DNA of 64,000 bases from Bostrychus sinensis (GCA_020698575.1 CM036252.1:34027659-34091658); one strand, 5' to 3'; counted from the stretch's first letter, positions 10,969 through 22,439 are shown. The notes: a model not told the origin generated them from the letters alone. Translations and numbers: made by a program.

Positions 10969-11905
10969 TTGAAAGAAAAGGTATTGGCACCCCTTGGAAA
11001 TACAAGGATTTCTGCAAGATTTGGTCAACAATCACAGTCTGCTTAAAAAAGAAAAAAAGTTTTTATTGAGCATTTATGTAAACATTAACAGTACAGGGTA
11101 GAAAAAGTATTGGAACCTTTGGATTTAATAACTGGTTGACCCTCCTTTGGCAGCAATAACCTCAACCAAATGTTTTCTGTAGTGAAGATCAGACCTGCAC
11201 AGCGCTCATGGGGAATTTTGGACCATTTCTCTTTACAAAACTGTTTAAGTTCAGCAATATTCTTGGGATGTCTGGTGTGAATCACTCTTTTGAGGTTATG
11301 CCACAGCATCTCAATTGAATTGAGGTCAGACCTCTGACTGTGCCACTCCAGAAGGTGTATTTTCTTCTGTTGAAGCCATTCTGTTGTTGATTTGCTTCTA
11401 TGTTTTGAGTCAGTGTCCTGATGCATCGCCCATCCTCTGTTGAGCTTCAGTTGGTGGACAGATGGTCTTAAGTTTTCCTGCAAAATGTTTGGATAAACTT
11501 TGGAATTTATTTTACTGTTGATGATAGCAAGTTGTCCAGGCCCTGAGGCAACAAAGCAGCCCCAAACCATGATGCTCCTCCACCATACTTCACAGTGGGG
11601 ATGAGGTTTTGATGTTGTGTGCTGTGCCTTTTTTTCTCCACACATAGCGTTGTGTTTCTTCCAAACAACTCAACTTTGGTTTCATCTGTCCACAGAATAT
11701 TTTGCCAGTATTGCAGTGGAACATCTAGGAGCTCCTTTGCAAACTTTAAACGTGCAGCAGTGTTTTTTTGGACAGCAGTGGCTTCCTCTGTAGTGTCCTT
11801 CCATGAAGACCATTCTTGTTTAATGTTTGACCCATTGTAGATTTGTTAACAAAGATGTTAGCTTGTGCAAGTCTTTAGCTGACACTCTAGGATCCAGCAG
11901 TGGAT
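10966..11905 (-). mobile_element. Tc1-like transposon remnant with IR/DR-type left end
   Basis: The left end CAGTTGAAAGAAAAGGTATTGG begins right after a TA. A second, inner copy of the same motif (CAGGGTAGAAAAAGTATTGG) lies about 128 bp inward at 11094, as in IR/DR-type Tc1 elements. The transposase runs on the minus strand. The N-terminal DNA-binding part and the right terminal repeat are gone, and sequence beyond about 11905 is unrelated. Confidence 0.75.
11085..11900 (-). pseudogene. Tc1-like transposase, C-terminal two thirds, broken
   Basis: This would encode a DD34E transposase that cuts and pastes the element. The longest intact part (11085-11645, 186 residues) contains SIMVWGCFVASGPGQLAI, then HQDTDSKH with the second catalytic Asp, then SDLNSIEMLW with the catalytic Glu. 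The family norm is DNDPKH and PDLNPIE, so both proline-containing motifs have decayed. Upstream on the minus strand (11646-11900) further transposase-like residues appear in two frames separated by stops. The helix-turn-helix N-terminus is absent. Usual family length is about 340 residues. The element is surely inactive and no host role is inferred. Confidence 0.8.
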
Positions 11906-11934
11906 TTATTTCTGAGATTTCTGTTATGGCAGAG

Positions 11935-12015
11935 CAGCTAAAAGGCAGAGAAAATCTTTGTACGGATACGAGAAAGAGAAAGCAAGAGTCAAGCCAAGCG
12001 AGGGGTCAACCTGAC
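11935..12015. repeat. Dispersed repeat, shared with 41500-41582
   Basis: Shares TTTGTA(C/T)GGATACGAG, AGTCAAGC and GAGGTCAACC-like blocks in the same order with the 41.5-kb site. Origin unknown. Confidence 0.45.
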
Positions 12016-12027
12016 TCGTGCATTTTT

Positions 12028-12110
12028 CAGCGTTTCTGCTGGGTCTAAAAATCTCAATTTAAATCCTTAAAATGTCTTAAATTAAATGTTTAAACAGGTC
12101 TTAAATACTG
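12028..12110 (+). mobile_element. hAT-like terminal fragment (GGTCTTAAAATGTC family)
   Basis: Series of CTTAAA-containing phrases after GTTTCTGCTGGGTCTAAAAA, related to 3255-3392 in inverse orientation. Confidence 0.3.
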
Positions 12111-12579
12111 TATGCCATGCACATTTGATGCAACTGCTTGTGTTTATTAGCTTATTCTAAAATGTCCACCTAAAGGCTCTAAGGTGTGTTGCCGTTGCTG
12201 ATATGGCAACTCAGATCTTCTTTTACCAAGACCAAAATTCTTGGTGGCACTCACTGTTGCAAATGGTCACAGTTAATTGGCATAGTCGTGTTTACAACTC
12301 AACTTTTTGTACACTGTTTGTTTATGAAATACATTTTAATTTTCTCAAACAATGGTCATAAAAAAGGCCAAAAAAAGAGTCTTATGTTCAACTTGTTGAA
12401 CCCTGCAGAAATCTTGGTTTTTACCATACCTTTACTCCCAAATGTAGGGGGAGCTTCTTGGGGAAAAATGCTATCAAAAATGCTAAGAAACAAGCCAAGT
12501 TGCTTGTTCCACTTTTAATGTACTCTATGTTTCTCTGTTTTATTTAGCTTGCATATAAAAGCAGTGTATATTCACATGT

Positions 12580-12960
12580 GCTGATATTGAGAGGACAGTC
12601 CACCCCGAGAGTGATGATTGGATTATTTAACCTCTCCAGAGGCAGTAATTGGCTGCTGATAGGTGACCCAGTGTACCAGTGTGTGTGTGCAGGGGGGAAT
12701 CCTCCAGGCTTTTCCCCCTCTCCTCTCTGCTGGTTAAGCACATTCAGAGAGTGCCAACAATCACGCAGCCCCACTATCATCTTACATTTGCTTCCTCCGG
12801 GGAGCGCTGCCTTCTCTGGGCCTAATGCACTGGCGCTCTGCTGTCATCACCGTTTAATGTAATCCATGGATCACAAACAGAAAGACTTCAGCACTGACGA
12901 CCTTCACAGTCCTCCACTGTTTGTGTCTAATGGTCTGGAGAAGATTTGCTTTTTAAAGGT
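12580..12960. promoter_or_regulatory. Candidate conserved non-coding element
   Basis: Repeat-free, GC-balanced 380 bp containing GATTGGATTATTTAAC, GTAATTGGCTGCTGATAGG and GCCTAATGCACTGG, motifs of the type found in developmental enhancers. Overlapping open frames on both strands show no domain. Confidence 0.3.
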
Positions 12961-13206
12961 AAGGAGAGTGTTACAGCTAATCATAATATAAGAAGCTAAT
13001 TTGTATTCATGATCACTATGTTTGGTGACATTTTTAATTTGGCTGATTCAGAGACCACCACTAACCCAGGCCTTCCATCTAATTCTTTTTTTTTTCCAGA
13101 ATTAGTTTGGTCAATTGAATTCCAAGAGGATGTAAGGAAATTGAAGCAGATTATACTACTTCTGAATGGAATTAATTAAACTTATATATGGGCTAGTACC
13201 GACATA

Positions 13207-13702
13207 CACTATATTACCAAAAGTATTCGCTCACCCACCCAAATAACTGAATTCAGGTGTTCCAATCACTTCCATGGTATATAAAATCAAGCACCTAGGC
13301 TGCAGTTTTGTGGAAAACTTTGTGGAAAAGTTTGAGGATGGCCACTTCCTGTTCCAACATGACTGCACCAGTGCACAAAGCGCAGTCCATAAAGGCATGG
13401 ATGAGTGAGTTTGGTGTGGAAGAACTTGACTGGTCTGCACAGAGACCTGACCTCAACCCGATAGAACACCTTTGGGATGAATTGGAGCAAAGACTGTGAG
13501 TCAGGTCTTCTCATCCAACATCAGTGTCTGACCTCACAAATGTGCTTCTGGAAGAATGGTCAAAAATTCCCATAAACACTTCTAAACATTGGAGCTGTTA
13601 TAGATGCAAAGTGTGGGCCAACATCAAATAAACCCTCTGCATTAAGAATTCAGTTTGTATGCGTGTAAAGGATGGTGAGCAAATACTTTTGACAATATAG
13701 TG
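13207..13702 (+). mobile_element. Internally deleted Tc1-like element, copy 1
   Basis: Terminal repeats CACTATATTACCAAAAGTATTCGC and its inverted partner GCAAATACTTTTGACAATATAGTG are flanked by TA on both sides (13205-13206 and 13703-13704). The interior keeps only the end of a transposase, including LFQHDC-like and PDLNPIEHLWDELEQRL motifs. The join TATAAAATCAAGCACCTAGG to TTTGTGGAAAA is the same as in the copy at 34294-34806. Confidence 0.9.
13308..13560 (+). pseudogene. Tc1-like transposase C-terminal remnant
   Basis: The frame reading WMSEFGVEELDWSAQRPDLN followed by PIEHLWDELEQRL is the DD34E catalytic Glu region of a Tc1 transposase. A second frame carries the FQHDC block with the preceding Asp. 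The two blocks lie in different frames, so the coding sequence is frameshifted. The first two thirds of the protein are deleted. It sits inside the element with TA duplication and depends on a full-length relative for movement. Confidence 0.75.
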
Positions 13703-13904
13703 TATACAGGAAACAACTCTGAACCAACTCAATAAAAAAAAAAAAAGTGAGAAAGTGGGTCTGGTTAGTTAGGCTACAAATCTTTCTTTTTACCAGCTGA
13801 TTACTAGAAAATTAAATTAGAAATAAAACGTTTCTTGATATTCTTGGTTCATACAAGCAATTGTAATGTCTTAAATAAATGTACACAAGTGATCATTTCT
13901 GCAC

Positions 13905-14040
13905 TCAAGTCATTCATCTATCTGTTAGCTTCATGTTGCTAACGGCTGTGCTAATAAGCTATCATACCCTGCTCCTGCCCCCCCACTGCTCAGTACAAGC
14001 ACTTGGACATTCCTCTCATGTCTGAACTCAGATCTTCCGA
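13905..14040. repeat. Dispersed repeat, copy 2 of the 9840-9985 block
   Basis: Same ordered blocks as at 9840-9985: CTGTTAGCTTCATGTTGCTAA, CCCCCACTGCTCAGTACAAGCACT and a CTCATGTCTGAACTCA-like end. Confidence 0.55.
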
Positions 14041-14227
14041 GCTTTATTCACTTATGAAGTGAAATGAGACAATCAAAAAGCAGTAATGTCTGTGGAGGGT
14101 TTTAGTCAGAGGAAGGGTTAGTCGCCACTGCCACTTTATAACTACATTGATTGCAGCACTTGTTTGAATGAGCTAACAGTGAAGCAGTGGTGCAACTTGG
14201 TAATGAGGGGCCCCAGTGCAGGTTTTT

Positions 14228-14862
14228 ATGCCCAGTTCACACTGAATCCATTGCATGTTCATTACATGTCCCGTATGACCTTTGCAACAACAGACACAAT
14301 GCAAGTCAGTGGCTGTGTTGCAGTACGTCTCCGTGTCCGATGCTCTGATAAATAAATATATAAAGAAATATGTATCAAGTCTATTTTTGCCAGATGCCGG
14401 AGCTGTCCTGCATTAAGTTGAACAGAGCAGATTGAGCCAGACAGGAAGTCAGACCCAGAACCAGTGATGAGGATCCAGTAAATTTCAAAATAAAAACACT
14501 TGTGCAGCCTCTTGCTCACATGGCAATGTAAACATTACATCTTAACTGAGAACACGGGGTCACAAACGGGAGCGGACATCATTAAACGTGAGTGAAAAGA
14601 AAGTATTTATATACGGAGCGTCCTTACCCCAGGTAGAAGCACAAAAGTCATGGAAATAATCTCCAAATAAACAGGAGATCGTGGTCTGAGGCAAATGAGG
14701 CTTTTGTTTACATGTAGCTCTCATTATACATTGTTGTTATCACATGAACTCAAAAACTTTCAGCTTAAACTCGCTCTTCTCCTGTGAACTCATGGTCTCC
14801 CAGCTGAGTCTGGTTGGAGACGTGTCGCACACACAACGCCCTCGGTGTGAATCTGGTGTTAG
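14228..14862. mobile_element. Candidate MITE with CCCAGTTCACACTGA-type ends
   Basis: The left end CCCAGTTCACACTGA pairs with the reverse complement of the right end ACCAGATTCACACCGA. The interior is non-coding. Boundaries and superfamily are uncertain (hAT or PIF/Harbinger). Confidence 0.4.
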
Positions 14863-15225
14863 AATTTGGCCATAAGGTTATTAAGCACATTCGGTACTTC
14901 AGGTTTATGTATTAAGCTTCTATTTTATAAAATGTAGCAGTCAGCTGTTTTTACCGAATGCAAAAAACAGTGCTTACAGTCTGCATAGTTTCATTCCAAT
15001 TACCTTTTGATTATTAGTTAAAATTTGTTTGAATGAATCATAAAAACATTCCCTTTAAGACCCACTCCAACTAACTTTTACTTTTTGCCTGGTCGAATAT
15101 TTTGTAATGGGCTGGCAAACTGAACATGAATTGATGGTAAATACTTGACAATAGACCAACAAGGGTCCACTCATATGGTTCCCTAAACCTCCAGGGCCCC
15201 AGTGCATTTGCACTGGCCCCTGGAG

Positions 15226-15755
15226 TAGGGTGACCACCTGTCCCATTTTTGGTTGTACTGCACAGCCATTTAGGCATTTGTCCCACCCGTCCCACTTATA
15301 AAGATAACATCCCTCTTTTTCATTGGTGCTCAGTGGAGCTTATTAAAAGAGAGATTAAAGTTAAGAACAACACAGTATTTAGTCTTCCTTGTGTAAAATG
15401 TAGTGTGGGCATCTTAACTTTGAATTTTAAACTTTAAACACTTTAAATTTGAATATTGTTTGGACTATGGTAATGTTTGGAGAATATACAGACTGAGAGC
15501 TTTGATTTTTTTCTGTTCCATCTTTTTTATTCCATTGAATAAAGTCTCAGAAATGTATGTTGTTGGGATAAAAAAAGCACATCAAATGTTTTATAGACCC
15601 TAAACTGAAGTAACTTGTATCTCAGTATGTTTTCTAAGTTAGATTTGTATATCAAATTTCTCAAATTGTCCCACCTTGTCCCACCTTGTCCCACCTTGTC
15701 CCACCTAATCGCACAAATTGTCACATCTTTTGGACTTTTTGAGGTGGTCACCCTA
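15226..15755. mobile_element. hAT-type MITE with GTCCCACC internal repeats
   Basis: Perfect 14-bp terminal inverted repeats TAGGGTGACCACCT / AGGTGGTCACCCTA. They are flanked by 8-bp sequences CCCTGGAG (15218-15225) and CCTTGGAG (15756-15763), a one-mismatch target duplication as expected for hAT. Near the right end TTGTCCCACC is repeated four times. A truncated relative is at 764-990. Confidence 0.85.
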
Positions 15756-15904
15756 CCTTGGAGTGACATGAGTGGGTCCAGCAAAACCTTAGAAGGACAG
15801 GCACCTAAAAGCTCCCAAAAAGATGTTTTTAATACACACTATATCCTTTTAAGTTAAACTGTAACTGTACAATACTAATCTAGACTAATAAAAAAATCCC
15901 ATTG

Positions 15905-15985
15905 GAATTTCGGCAGCTTTTTTTGCTGGATGCCCTACCTGACGGTTTATTTATTGGGGCTTGGGAATGGCACATGCTGTATTGT
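15905..15985. repeat. GCTGGATGCCCTACCTGACG dispersed repeat
   Basis: One of seven scattered copies of a fish repeat whose core reads GGATGCCCTTCCTGACGCAACCC or similar. Eroded. Confidence 0.5.
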
Positions 15986-16499
15986 GGCTGTGGTTTTTGG
16001 CTCGGAAATTCACAAATCAACTTCCTTAGCTCTCCCATGAAAGGCAGTGGCAGCAACTACTTGGCTATCAGGGAACTCACAGTACTTCATATGACTTTAT
16101 AATGATTTTGTAACATCACCAACATCCTGTGTTATTGTATAAGAAATAATGGACATCATACACATTACAGCAGTGACATAACTTCAACTCCTAAAAGCAC
16201 TGATCTGCAGCATGTATTGACAAATGGACTAAAAAGCAGCTTTTAGTCTTGAGCCCTGGCCTAATGCATCCTGCATAAAGCTGGCCATATTGTATTTATG
16301 TTTCCAGTCGCATTACAAAAGAGCAATTCCATAGATGACTAGATATGACAACCCAGTCTGCAAACATTTTAAACATAGCCTATCCAAGAAAAAGCTGCAC
16401 TTTCTATCCTAACATTTGCCTTTCTAATTCAATCCATTCCCATCATAACTGACCACAGAGTAATGCAAAAGTTTACCTCACTTGCAAACTTGGCTTTGT

Positions 16500-16650
16500 T
16501 GGGTCCAAGCGTGAATAAATTTGCCGTCAGCGACCAAAAACTTGAACAGTGGCCAACGACGGCAGCGGCGGCGGCATAGACACGTCAACTCACGTCAGAA
16601 GCAATCCCAGCACTCTCCCAAGATTAAATTGCTGGGTGGATTTGATGCTG

Positions 16651-16682
<32 letters not shown>

Positions 16683-16990
16683 AGCTGGCTCCAGCCCCAT
16701 CGTATTTGTGTTATTTATACTGGCCTTTATTAACCGGGACAGTCTCTCGGGATGGACTTGGTTCTCAGGCCAAGCTCGCAGTAGAGTTATAATGTGTCTG
16801 GCTTGTTTACGGGCCTGTCTGCTCCAGTGACAGATCCTGTTCTGGCCACTGTAGTACTTGTGTTTGTGGTGTCATCATGTTTGCGGACATTTGTGCGATG
16901 TGACGGCTCTTACACAAGGTCTACAGTGTCATGGCGTCTATATGTCCTTGTCATATCTGAGAGCAGAGCGCAGAAGGCCTCAGAGTGTTG
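16500..16990. promoter_or_regulatory. Candidate conserved block split by a poly-T run
   Basis: GC-balanced, repeat-free sequence on either side of a 22-base T run (16656-16677). Includes a CGGCAGCGGCGGCGGC stretch and CTTTATTAACCGGGACAG. No coding evidence. Confidence 0.2.
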
Positions 16991-16999
16991 CGTCAAAAC

Positions 17000-18700
17000 A
17001 ATTCACAGTACATATTGTTGAGAATATGAGATACTAAACAGAAGTGAGTGGTTATGTAAACTCCAGAAGGGGGCTGTGTTAGGGAAGTGGTTATTGTTCC
17101 ATCATTTATGCAGAAGGGTTCAAAGATGTGCAGCCAAAAACTTCAAGACACAATTTGTGGCAAGCACAGATAAATGAAGATGGTTGCCTCATGCCCAGTT
17201 AGCCAATTTGATTGTTTTGCTATGGTGACCCCTGAAAAGCCAGCCTGTCCTACTTTCTTTTCGCAAGCAGGACAGTCTGGTTCCTCACTCAGAGCGAAGC
17301 ATTTCGGCAAGAATCAGCCATGTTTATTGGTATTTATATGTTGATTGGTTACTACACCTGTGATGGTTCCACCCATAGAAACGAAACTTATGCCAAGGAG
17401 TACCAGACTAATTTCTTTGTATAGAATAGGAAAATTGTTTGTCTGTCTGGCCAGGCTACAGAATGGGTGATGAGCAGCCAAAAAGGACTCTTGGCTCTAG
17501 GCTCACTGTGCTAAATAATGACACATGCATTCATTAATTTCCTGATGGTGAGCTAGTTTAGCCAGAACTTTTTACTTTCTTAGCTAAAGAAGGAATCCCA
17601 CTCATTCAAACCTTTGTCCACCAAAATTTATTTTATCGAACCAATCAAAACTCATAAAAAAGGCAAGACCAATGCATTTTTTTTTGGTTTTGGTTTGGAA
17701 GGCTTTATGCATTGCCTTGTTTCTCTGATTGTTTGTGTAGCTTTTTTTAGTTTTAGCTATTCAAGTGCACCCAGGTAGTTTAATCAGCATCTATTTCTTG
17801 TGCCCTTTGGAACTCCATCTCGAGTTATACAAAATCCATGTAATAAAAATAAAAAAAATGCTAATTTTAGTTAGCGCACATGAATGCACAACACATCCCT
17901 ATATCAAATAATATTATGAATATATATATAAAAATAATATGCTAAGTAATCTGACACTTTTTATTCCTTTGCTGTATGGATAGGACAGGGTACCGTTCAG
18001 ATTTTTTTTTATACCAGATATTTTTTTGAACCAGTTTTTAAAAGATAACTGGTTTTCAATACCGGTACCTGAGCGATACTTTTTCTGATACCTATGGTGA
18101 GCTAATTCATCTTCATCATAAAATCATAAAACACAATAATATTGAATAAAGACCAATTTCTGAAGCAAAATTCTTAGTTGTAAGTTAAAACCACTAGTTC
18201 ATATGATTTATTCTGTGTTATTTATTTGATTTATACATGCAAAGGAACATTTAAGGTCCCAGTAGGTATTGAAACTTGGTAATAAATATTTTTTCTTTTG
18301 ATACCAGTAGCATTGCAACTTTTCTTTTGATACTAAAGAGGCGTCATGGCAAAATTAATTATTAAAGAAAAATATATTTGTTCAAAAGCAAGAAAATGAT
18401 ACAAAATATTCAGAATAAATATTTACAATTTGAATAAAGAAGTAGAGATAATTTGCGGGATTAAATTGGTTTAATGCTTAATGCTAAATGTTTGGTTGGT
18501 TACTATGTTGTTGTGAAAGATGGGAGCATGAGGGAAAGAGCTTTTGTTTAAGCTTTAAATAGGACAAGGAACAGTTGACTGCTTATGTTTAGCAGTGTAT
18601 TGATTGTTCTCTTTTGCAAACATGTTATTAAAGGAAGGACGAACTAACTTAAAGGGAATTTTCTTTGTAAGAAAAGAAATAAAAGAAAAAAAAGATAAAA
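17000..18700. other. Unassigned AT-rich stretch upstream of the fgf11 promoter region
   Basis: No ORF with a domain. 17990-18330 contains several GGTACC and GATACC phrases that resemble an eroded DNA-transposon MITE, but no paired ends are seen. Confidence 0.35.
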
Positions 18701-18779
18701 AAGAATAAAGCATGCATGAAAAGCTGGAAGAGAGGACAGATGTAAGAAGAGGAGACCAAATGTGTGGTAAGTATTCTTT

Positions 18780-20332
18780 CCAGGGGAGTAAGGGAGACAG
18801 CGAGGAGGCAGTGTGAATGACAGGCGTAGAAGGAGGGATCTGAGTGACACTGGGGGGGAGGAGACACAGGAGAGGGGGTGGAGGGAGGGTATGGAGTAGC
18901 AGACGGGAGGGGTGTGTGTGCGAGAGAGTGTGAAGCACGCTGCCAGCACTGCTCCGTAATGCACTGTGAACAGGAACAGGAACAGGACAGTCGCACCGCT
19001 CTCCACACACTAACACGTGTCTCCACTCCAGCTAGGTGTCTTCACCGGGACACACTTTTTTTTTTACCCATCCAGCCCATGGAAGCTGGACCGGACCACT
19101 GTCACCCGTTAGTGGAAGATGTCCAGCGTTTCTACCTACCTACCGACCTACCAACCGTAAGGCACCGCTACCTGTCATCAGCGCTCCACCCCTCCCCTCC
19201 TGCATCTCCTCTCCCTCCCCTTCTGCCTCGCTCCATTCATTCATCCCTTGTTCACCGGCATGCTCGTGTGAAGGACACAGCTCCGCGCTCCGCTGTGGTG
19301 TAGTGCGCTGCTGTGAGAGTTGCAAAGCCCTGTCCGATACATGGGATAGACACTCTCTGTGCTACCTCCTTCTTGTCTTTAATCTTTCTTTCTGTCCATT
19401 TCTGTCGCCGTCTTCTTGTTGATGAATGTCACCTCTGCCTTTGGGAATTTGTGTCAAGCGTCCTCTTTTATCCTCTCAGGGTGTGGGTGAATGCAAAGGG
19501 TGATGCCAGGAGAGATTAAAAGACTGCGAAGGAAACAAGCCCACTCACCGCCCCGTCATAATACCTCAGGTCGGACGGTCTACTTCTTTCTCTACTTGAA
19601 GCGCTCTCGGACTGTCCCAGAGATACATCCCAGGTAAAGGGGCAGGGTGGAGGGAGCCGCAGTGTGCCCCATCAGTGTCATCAGAGAGAGTTGTTATTGG
19701 GACATCCAGTACCCCATTTGCCTGACTGACCAGGTTAAGAGACCTCATCCCTGGACGGGACGGGTTTCACAATGCGACAATGGGTCCACTGCTGATTCCA
19801 TTTGGATTGGGCTGGGGTTAACTTCACCGGATATCCAGAAGGAAGTCTTGTCCCACTTGGACTGGGAAAAAGACATTGGCTGAATTGCACTGTGAAGATA
19901 TTTCGGCTTGTCTGTCCTGTTGGAGGAGGTGTGACGTACCCTAGTTTTACTTGGATCTAAAGAATAAGGACTTGGAATTTGAAATGCAAACAATTGATAT
20001 CTAAGCCTCTGCAAGATTTGCTTGGCACCTTCAACTTCCAGATGGGACCTTCCTTGATGGCCTGACTGAGGAGCTGTGGTGTACATTAGTATTACTTGAA
20101 CCCAAAGATAAAGAACTGTAGAAGTGATTTCCTGATTGGTTGTTGGCGAACTTCATCATTGCTGTGTTCAATTACCTGGAAGTCCTTGTCCCACGCCTTG
20201 CAGCCCTCCCTCAGAGGTGCCCCGTCGCCCTGGGTGAGTGGGCAGGGGGGTGGCCCACAGTACCCCCCGACACCAGGGCGTCACCGAGCCACGAGAGACC
20301 GGTGAGACGGCGGCCGCGGCTGGGTCGGAAAG
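18780..20332 (+). promoter_or_regulatory. Promoter and 5' leader region of fgf11
   Basis: GC content and CpG density rise clearly from about 18.8 kb and remain high to the start codon at 20333, after kilobases of AT-rich sequence. CACACACTAACACGTGTCTC near 19005 includes a CACGTG E-box. A possible splice donor CCCAG|GTAAAG lies at 19632, so the leader may be spliced. Open frames here (18878-19303, 19036-19422, 20140-20529) lack domains and would be upstream or shadow frames. The transcription start cannot be fixed from sequence alone. Confidence 0.45.
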
Positions 20333-20525
20333 ATGGCCGCTCTTGCCAGCTCCCTCATCCGTCAGCGCAGGGAGGTCAAGGACCCCCAGCAGAACCGGCA
20401 GATTGCCAGCAAGCGCAAGCCTTGCCCCAAGAGCAACAAGTCTCTCTGCCAGAAGCAAATTCTAATATTAATATCCAAGGTTCGACTATGTGGCAGTCGA
20501 GGCAGGAAGATGGAAAAAAGACCGG
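20333..20525 (+). CDS. fgf11: FGF11-like fibroblast growth factor homologous factor, first coding exon (partial gene)
   Basis: FGF homologous factors are intracellular FGF relatives that bind the C-terminal tails of voltage-gated sodium channels and change their inactivation; they are not secreted. This exon encodes 64 codons plus one base. It starts MAALASSLIRQRREVKD, the A-type N-terminus that in this family can act as a long-term inactivation particle. The block SLCQKQILILISKVRLCG (residues 37-54) matches FGF11 rather than FGF12, 13 or 14. A basic tail GRKMEKRP follows. No signal peptide, as expected. The exon ends at a strong donor, ACCGG|GTGAGT, phase 1, as for exon 1 of FHF genes. The ATG is chosen because the family starts with MAA..ASSLIRQ. 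The beta-trefoil core (exons 2-5) was not found up to 64000. Which teleost paralogue (11a or 11b) it is cannot be decided. Confidence 0.9.
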
Positions 20526-20935
20526 GTGAGTTGAAAGTCCTTTTGAATTAAACTTTGCTTTTCTGTCCTGCCTCTATACTTTTCTCCTCTTCCCATTTGC
20601 TGCTTTGTCTGCTTGTTCTATTGCTGATGTTTGACTTGCCACACTTACAGATCACACTCCTTAACTAAATTCATTCCAGAACATTCACTGCTTGTCATTA
20701 CTATTCCAGTATATGCTGCTGGTAGCACCCTCTTGGTGGGTTGGCAAACAATGGAAGTCCCTGACAAGGCTTATGTTTCCACTGTGATGAGTCCTGGAGA
20801 TGAGTTCCTGAGTGATGCAAAACAACTTCATTAAAAGTTGTGTCGCCTGCAAGCTATAAATGTACTGAGAGTTAGAGATTTATATAAAAAATAATAGTAA
20901 TAGATCAGTTTTAAACAGCACTTTGTTGTCATCAC
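20526..20935 (+). other. Start of fgf11 intron 1
   Basis: Follows the GTGAGT donor. No repeat recognised before 20940. The interval holds only short frames without domains. Confidence 0.6.
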
Positions 20936-20939
20936 TTTA

Positions 20940-21115
20940 CAAATAGGTGCATTATTCATTCTCTCCTCAATCACACTCGGTGGTGTTGAGCTACCTCTGT
21001 AATAACAGCTGCCCTGGGGCAGATTGACAGTGACGTGGCTGCCATTCTGCACCTAGCTGGTCTCGTCCGACCACCATCAAACACAATCACACCAACATAT
21101 CCATTCACAAACAAA
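20940..21115 (-). repeat. L2-type LINE 3' end or derived SINE, minus strand
   Basis: Contains GGTGGTGTTGAGCTACCTCT, GCCCTGGGGCAGATTGACAG and CGACCACCATCAAACACAAT, typical blocks of the fish L2-like 3' region. A plus-strand copy is at 41820-41995. Confidence 0.5.
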
Positions 21116-21164
21116 GAAGACAAATCCTAACATGGTGGTGTAAGTGTTACTAGGTTATTCTCAG

Positions 21165-21310
21165 CTTTGTGAAATTTTAATCCAGCCACTAGGGGTCAGA
21201 GAGGGTTGCGTCAGAAAGGACATCCTGTATAAAAATGTATGCCATATCAACATGCAAATCAAGGATGCTGACACAGGTGATTTGCGGTAGCACCCTGATA
21301 AGGAAAAGTT
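21165..21310. repeat. Dispersed repeat (GAGGGTTGCGTCAGAAAGGACATCC)
   Basis: Inverse-orientation member of the GGATGCCCTTCCTGACGCAACC family; core at 21200-21230. Confidence 0.5.
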
Positions 21311-21779
21311 AAAAGGAAAGAAGAAATAAGAGAGCTGCATCAATTTTCTACATTTCAGGGGCTCACCATTTAATTTCACAAATGTAGCTTTTGGTTAAAG
21401 CAATGCAAGTAATAAATGCACTTTTATATCTGACAAAATGAGAGCCATACAACATTCACTCTCTCAGAAAAAAAGAGATGAGAGATGAGATAAAGATAAA
21501 ATTATTGATCTATTGAAGTGAAGTACATTTATTTGTTATGACAGCTCCTAAAACAGGAAAGTGCAGATGGCAAAAAAGTGTGCATGCAATCAAAAAGTAA
21601 AAACAGACCTAAAAACATTAGAAAATACCAAAATTAAAGAAAAGAGGAGTAAAAGAAGTTGATTTGCTGTAACATACAGTACTTCTGCTTGTTCAGTGCC
21701 ATGGTTCAGTCATCATGTTGCCCACCAAAGAAATTAAAAAGAAGACAATAACTGCTGCTTAGTATTTTTATTGCGGCTG

Positions 21780-21885
21780 CTCTCTGACAGGGTGGCCACA
21801 GCAAATCAATTGCACAGTAAATTGGCAAAATATTTACGCTGGATGCCTTTTTTGTCGCAACCAGCTATATATTGGGGGTAGGCAA
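21780..21885. repeat. Dispersed repeat (ACGCTGGATGCC core)
   Basis: Another eroded member of the GGATGCCCTTCCTGACGCAACC family. Confidence 0.45.
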
Positions 21886-22439
21886 TCAAGGGCAATATTA
21901 GGATATAAGATTTAGGGGTTGTCAGCCAAGAAAGGTAACCAAAAGAAGCATTTAACACTAGACACATTATTGGAAAGATGCAATTTCCTATATTATGCTA
22001 CCTTTAATAGATTTATAGCTGTCTACTCCCTGGTGGGCCGCAAAGGTACTGCAGAGGGGCCTCCAGAAGTTATCTATGTAAAGTACTTTTTAAAAAATCT
22101 TAGTTTGAAGCAATGTTTAGCCAGCAGTCTAGGTTTTTATAATGTTTTTTTTTTTTAAATGGAAGTCTATGGGAAAAAAACATGGAATAGTCTTTTGAAT
22201 AGAGTGTAATTTTATTTTTGGGGGTCCACAGAGGATTTTCTCATTTTTAAAAGGGTTGTGACACTGTTGATTTTGGTTAATGACTGGTGTAGGATTATGG
22301 GTAGCCCAGTAGAAACGTAGCAATGTTATGGAAACGTTTCTAACAGTCTTTGTGAGTTATATGTGTTGTCAGTATTGGTACAATGTATTTTTATACTGTG
22401 TACTAAAATCACTGTTACATCTTGGGGTTCTAAAACCTA

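Noticed and set aside
13231..13514. Minus-strand frames of 69-75 codons, also at 34340-34522
   Set aside because: Antisense shadows of the deleted Tc1 copies.
18555..19422. Several frames of 120-153 codons on both strands
   Set aside because: Lie in the GC-rich leader and promoter region of fgf11; low-complexity composition, no domain.
20140..20529. 129-codon frame overlapping fgf11 exon 1
   Set aside because: Different reading frame from the recognisable FGF11 N-terminus.
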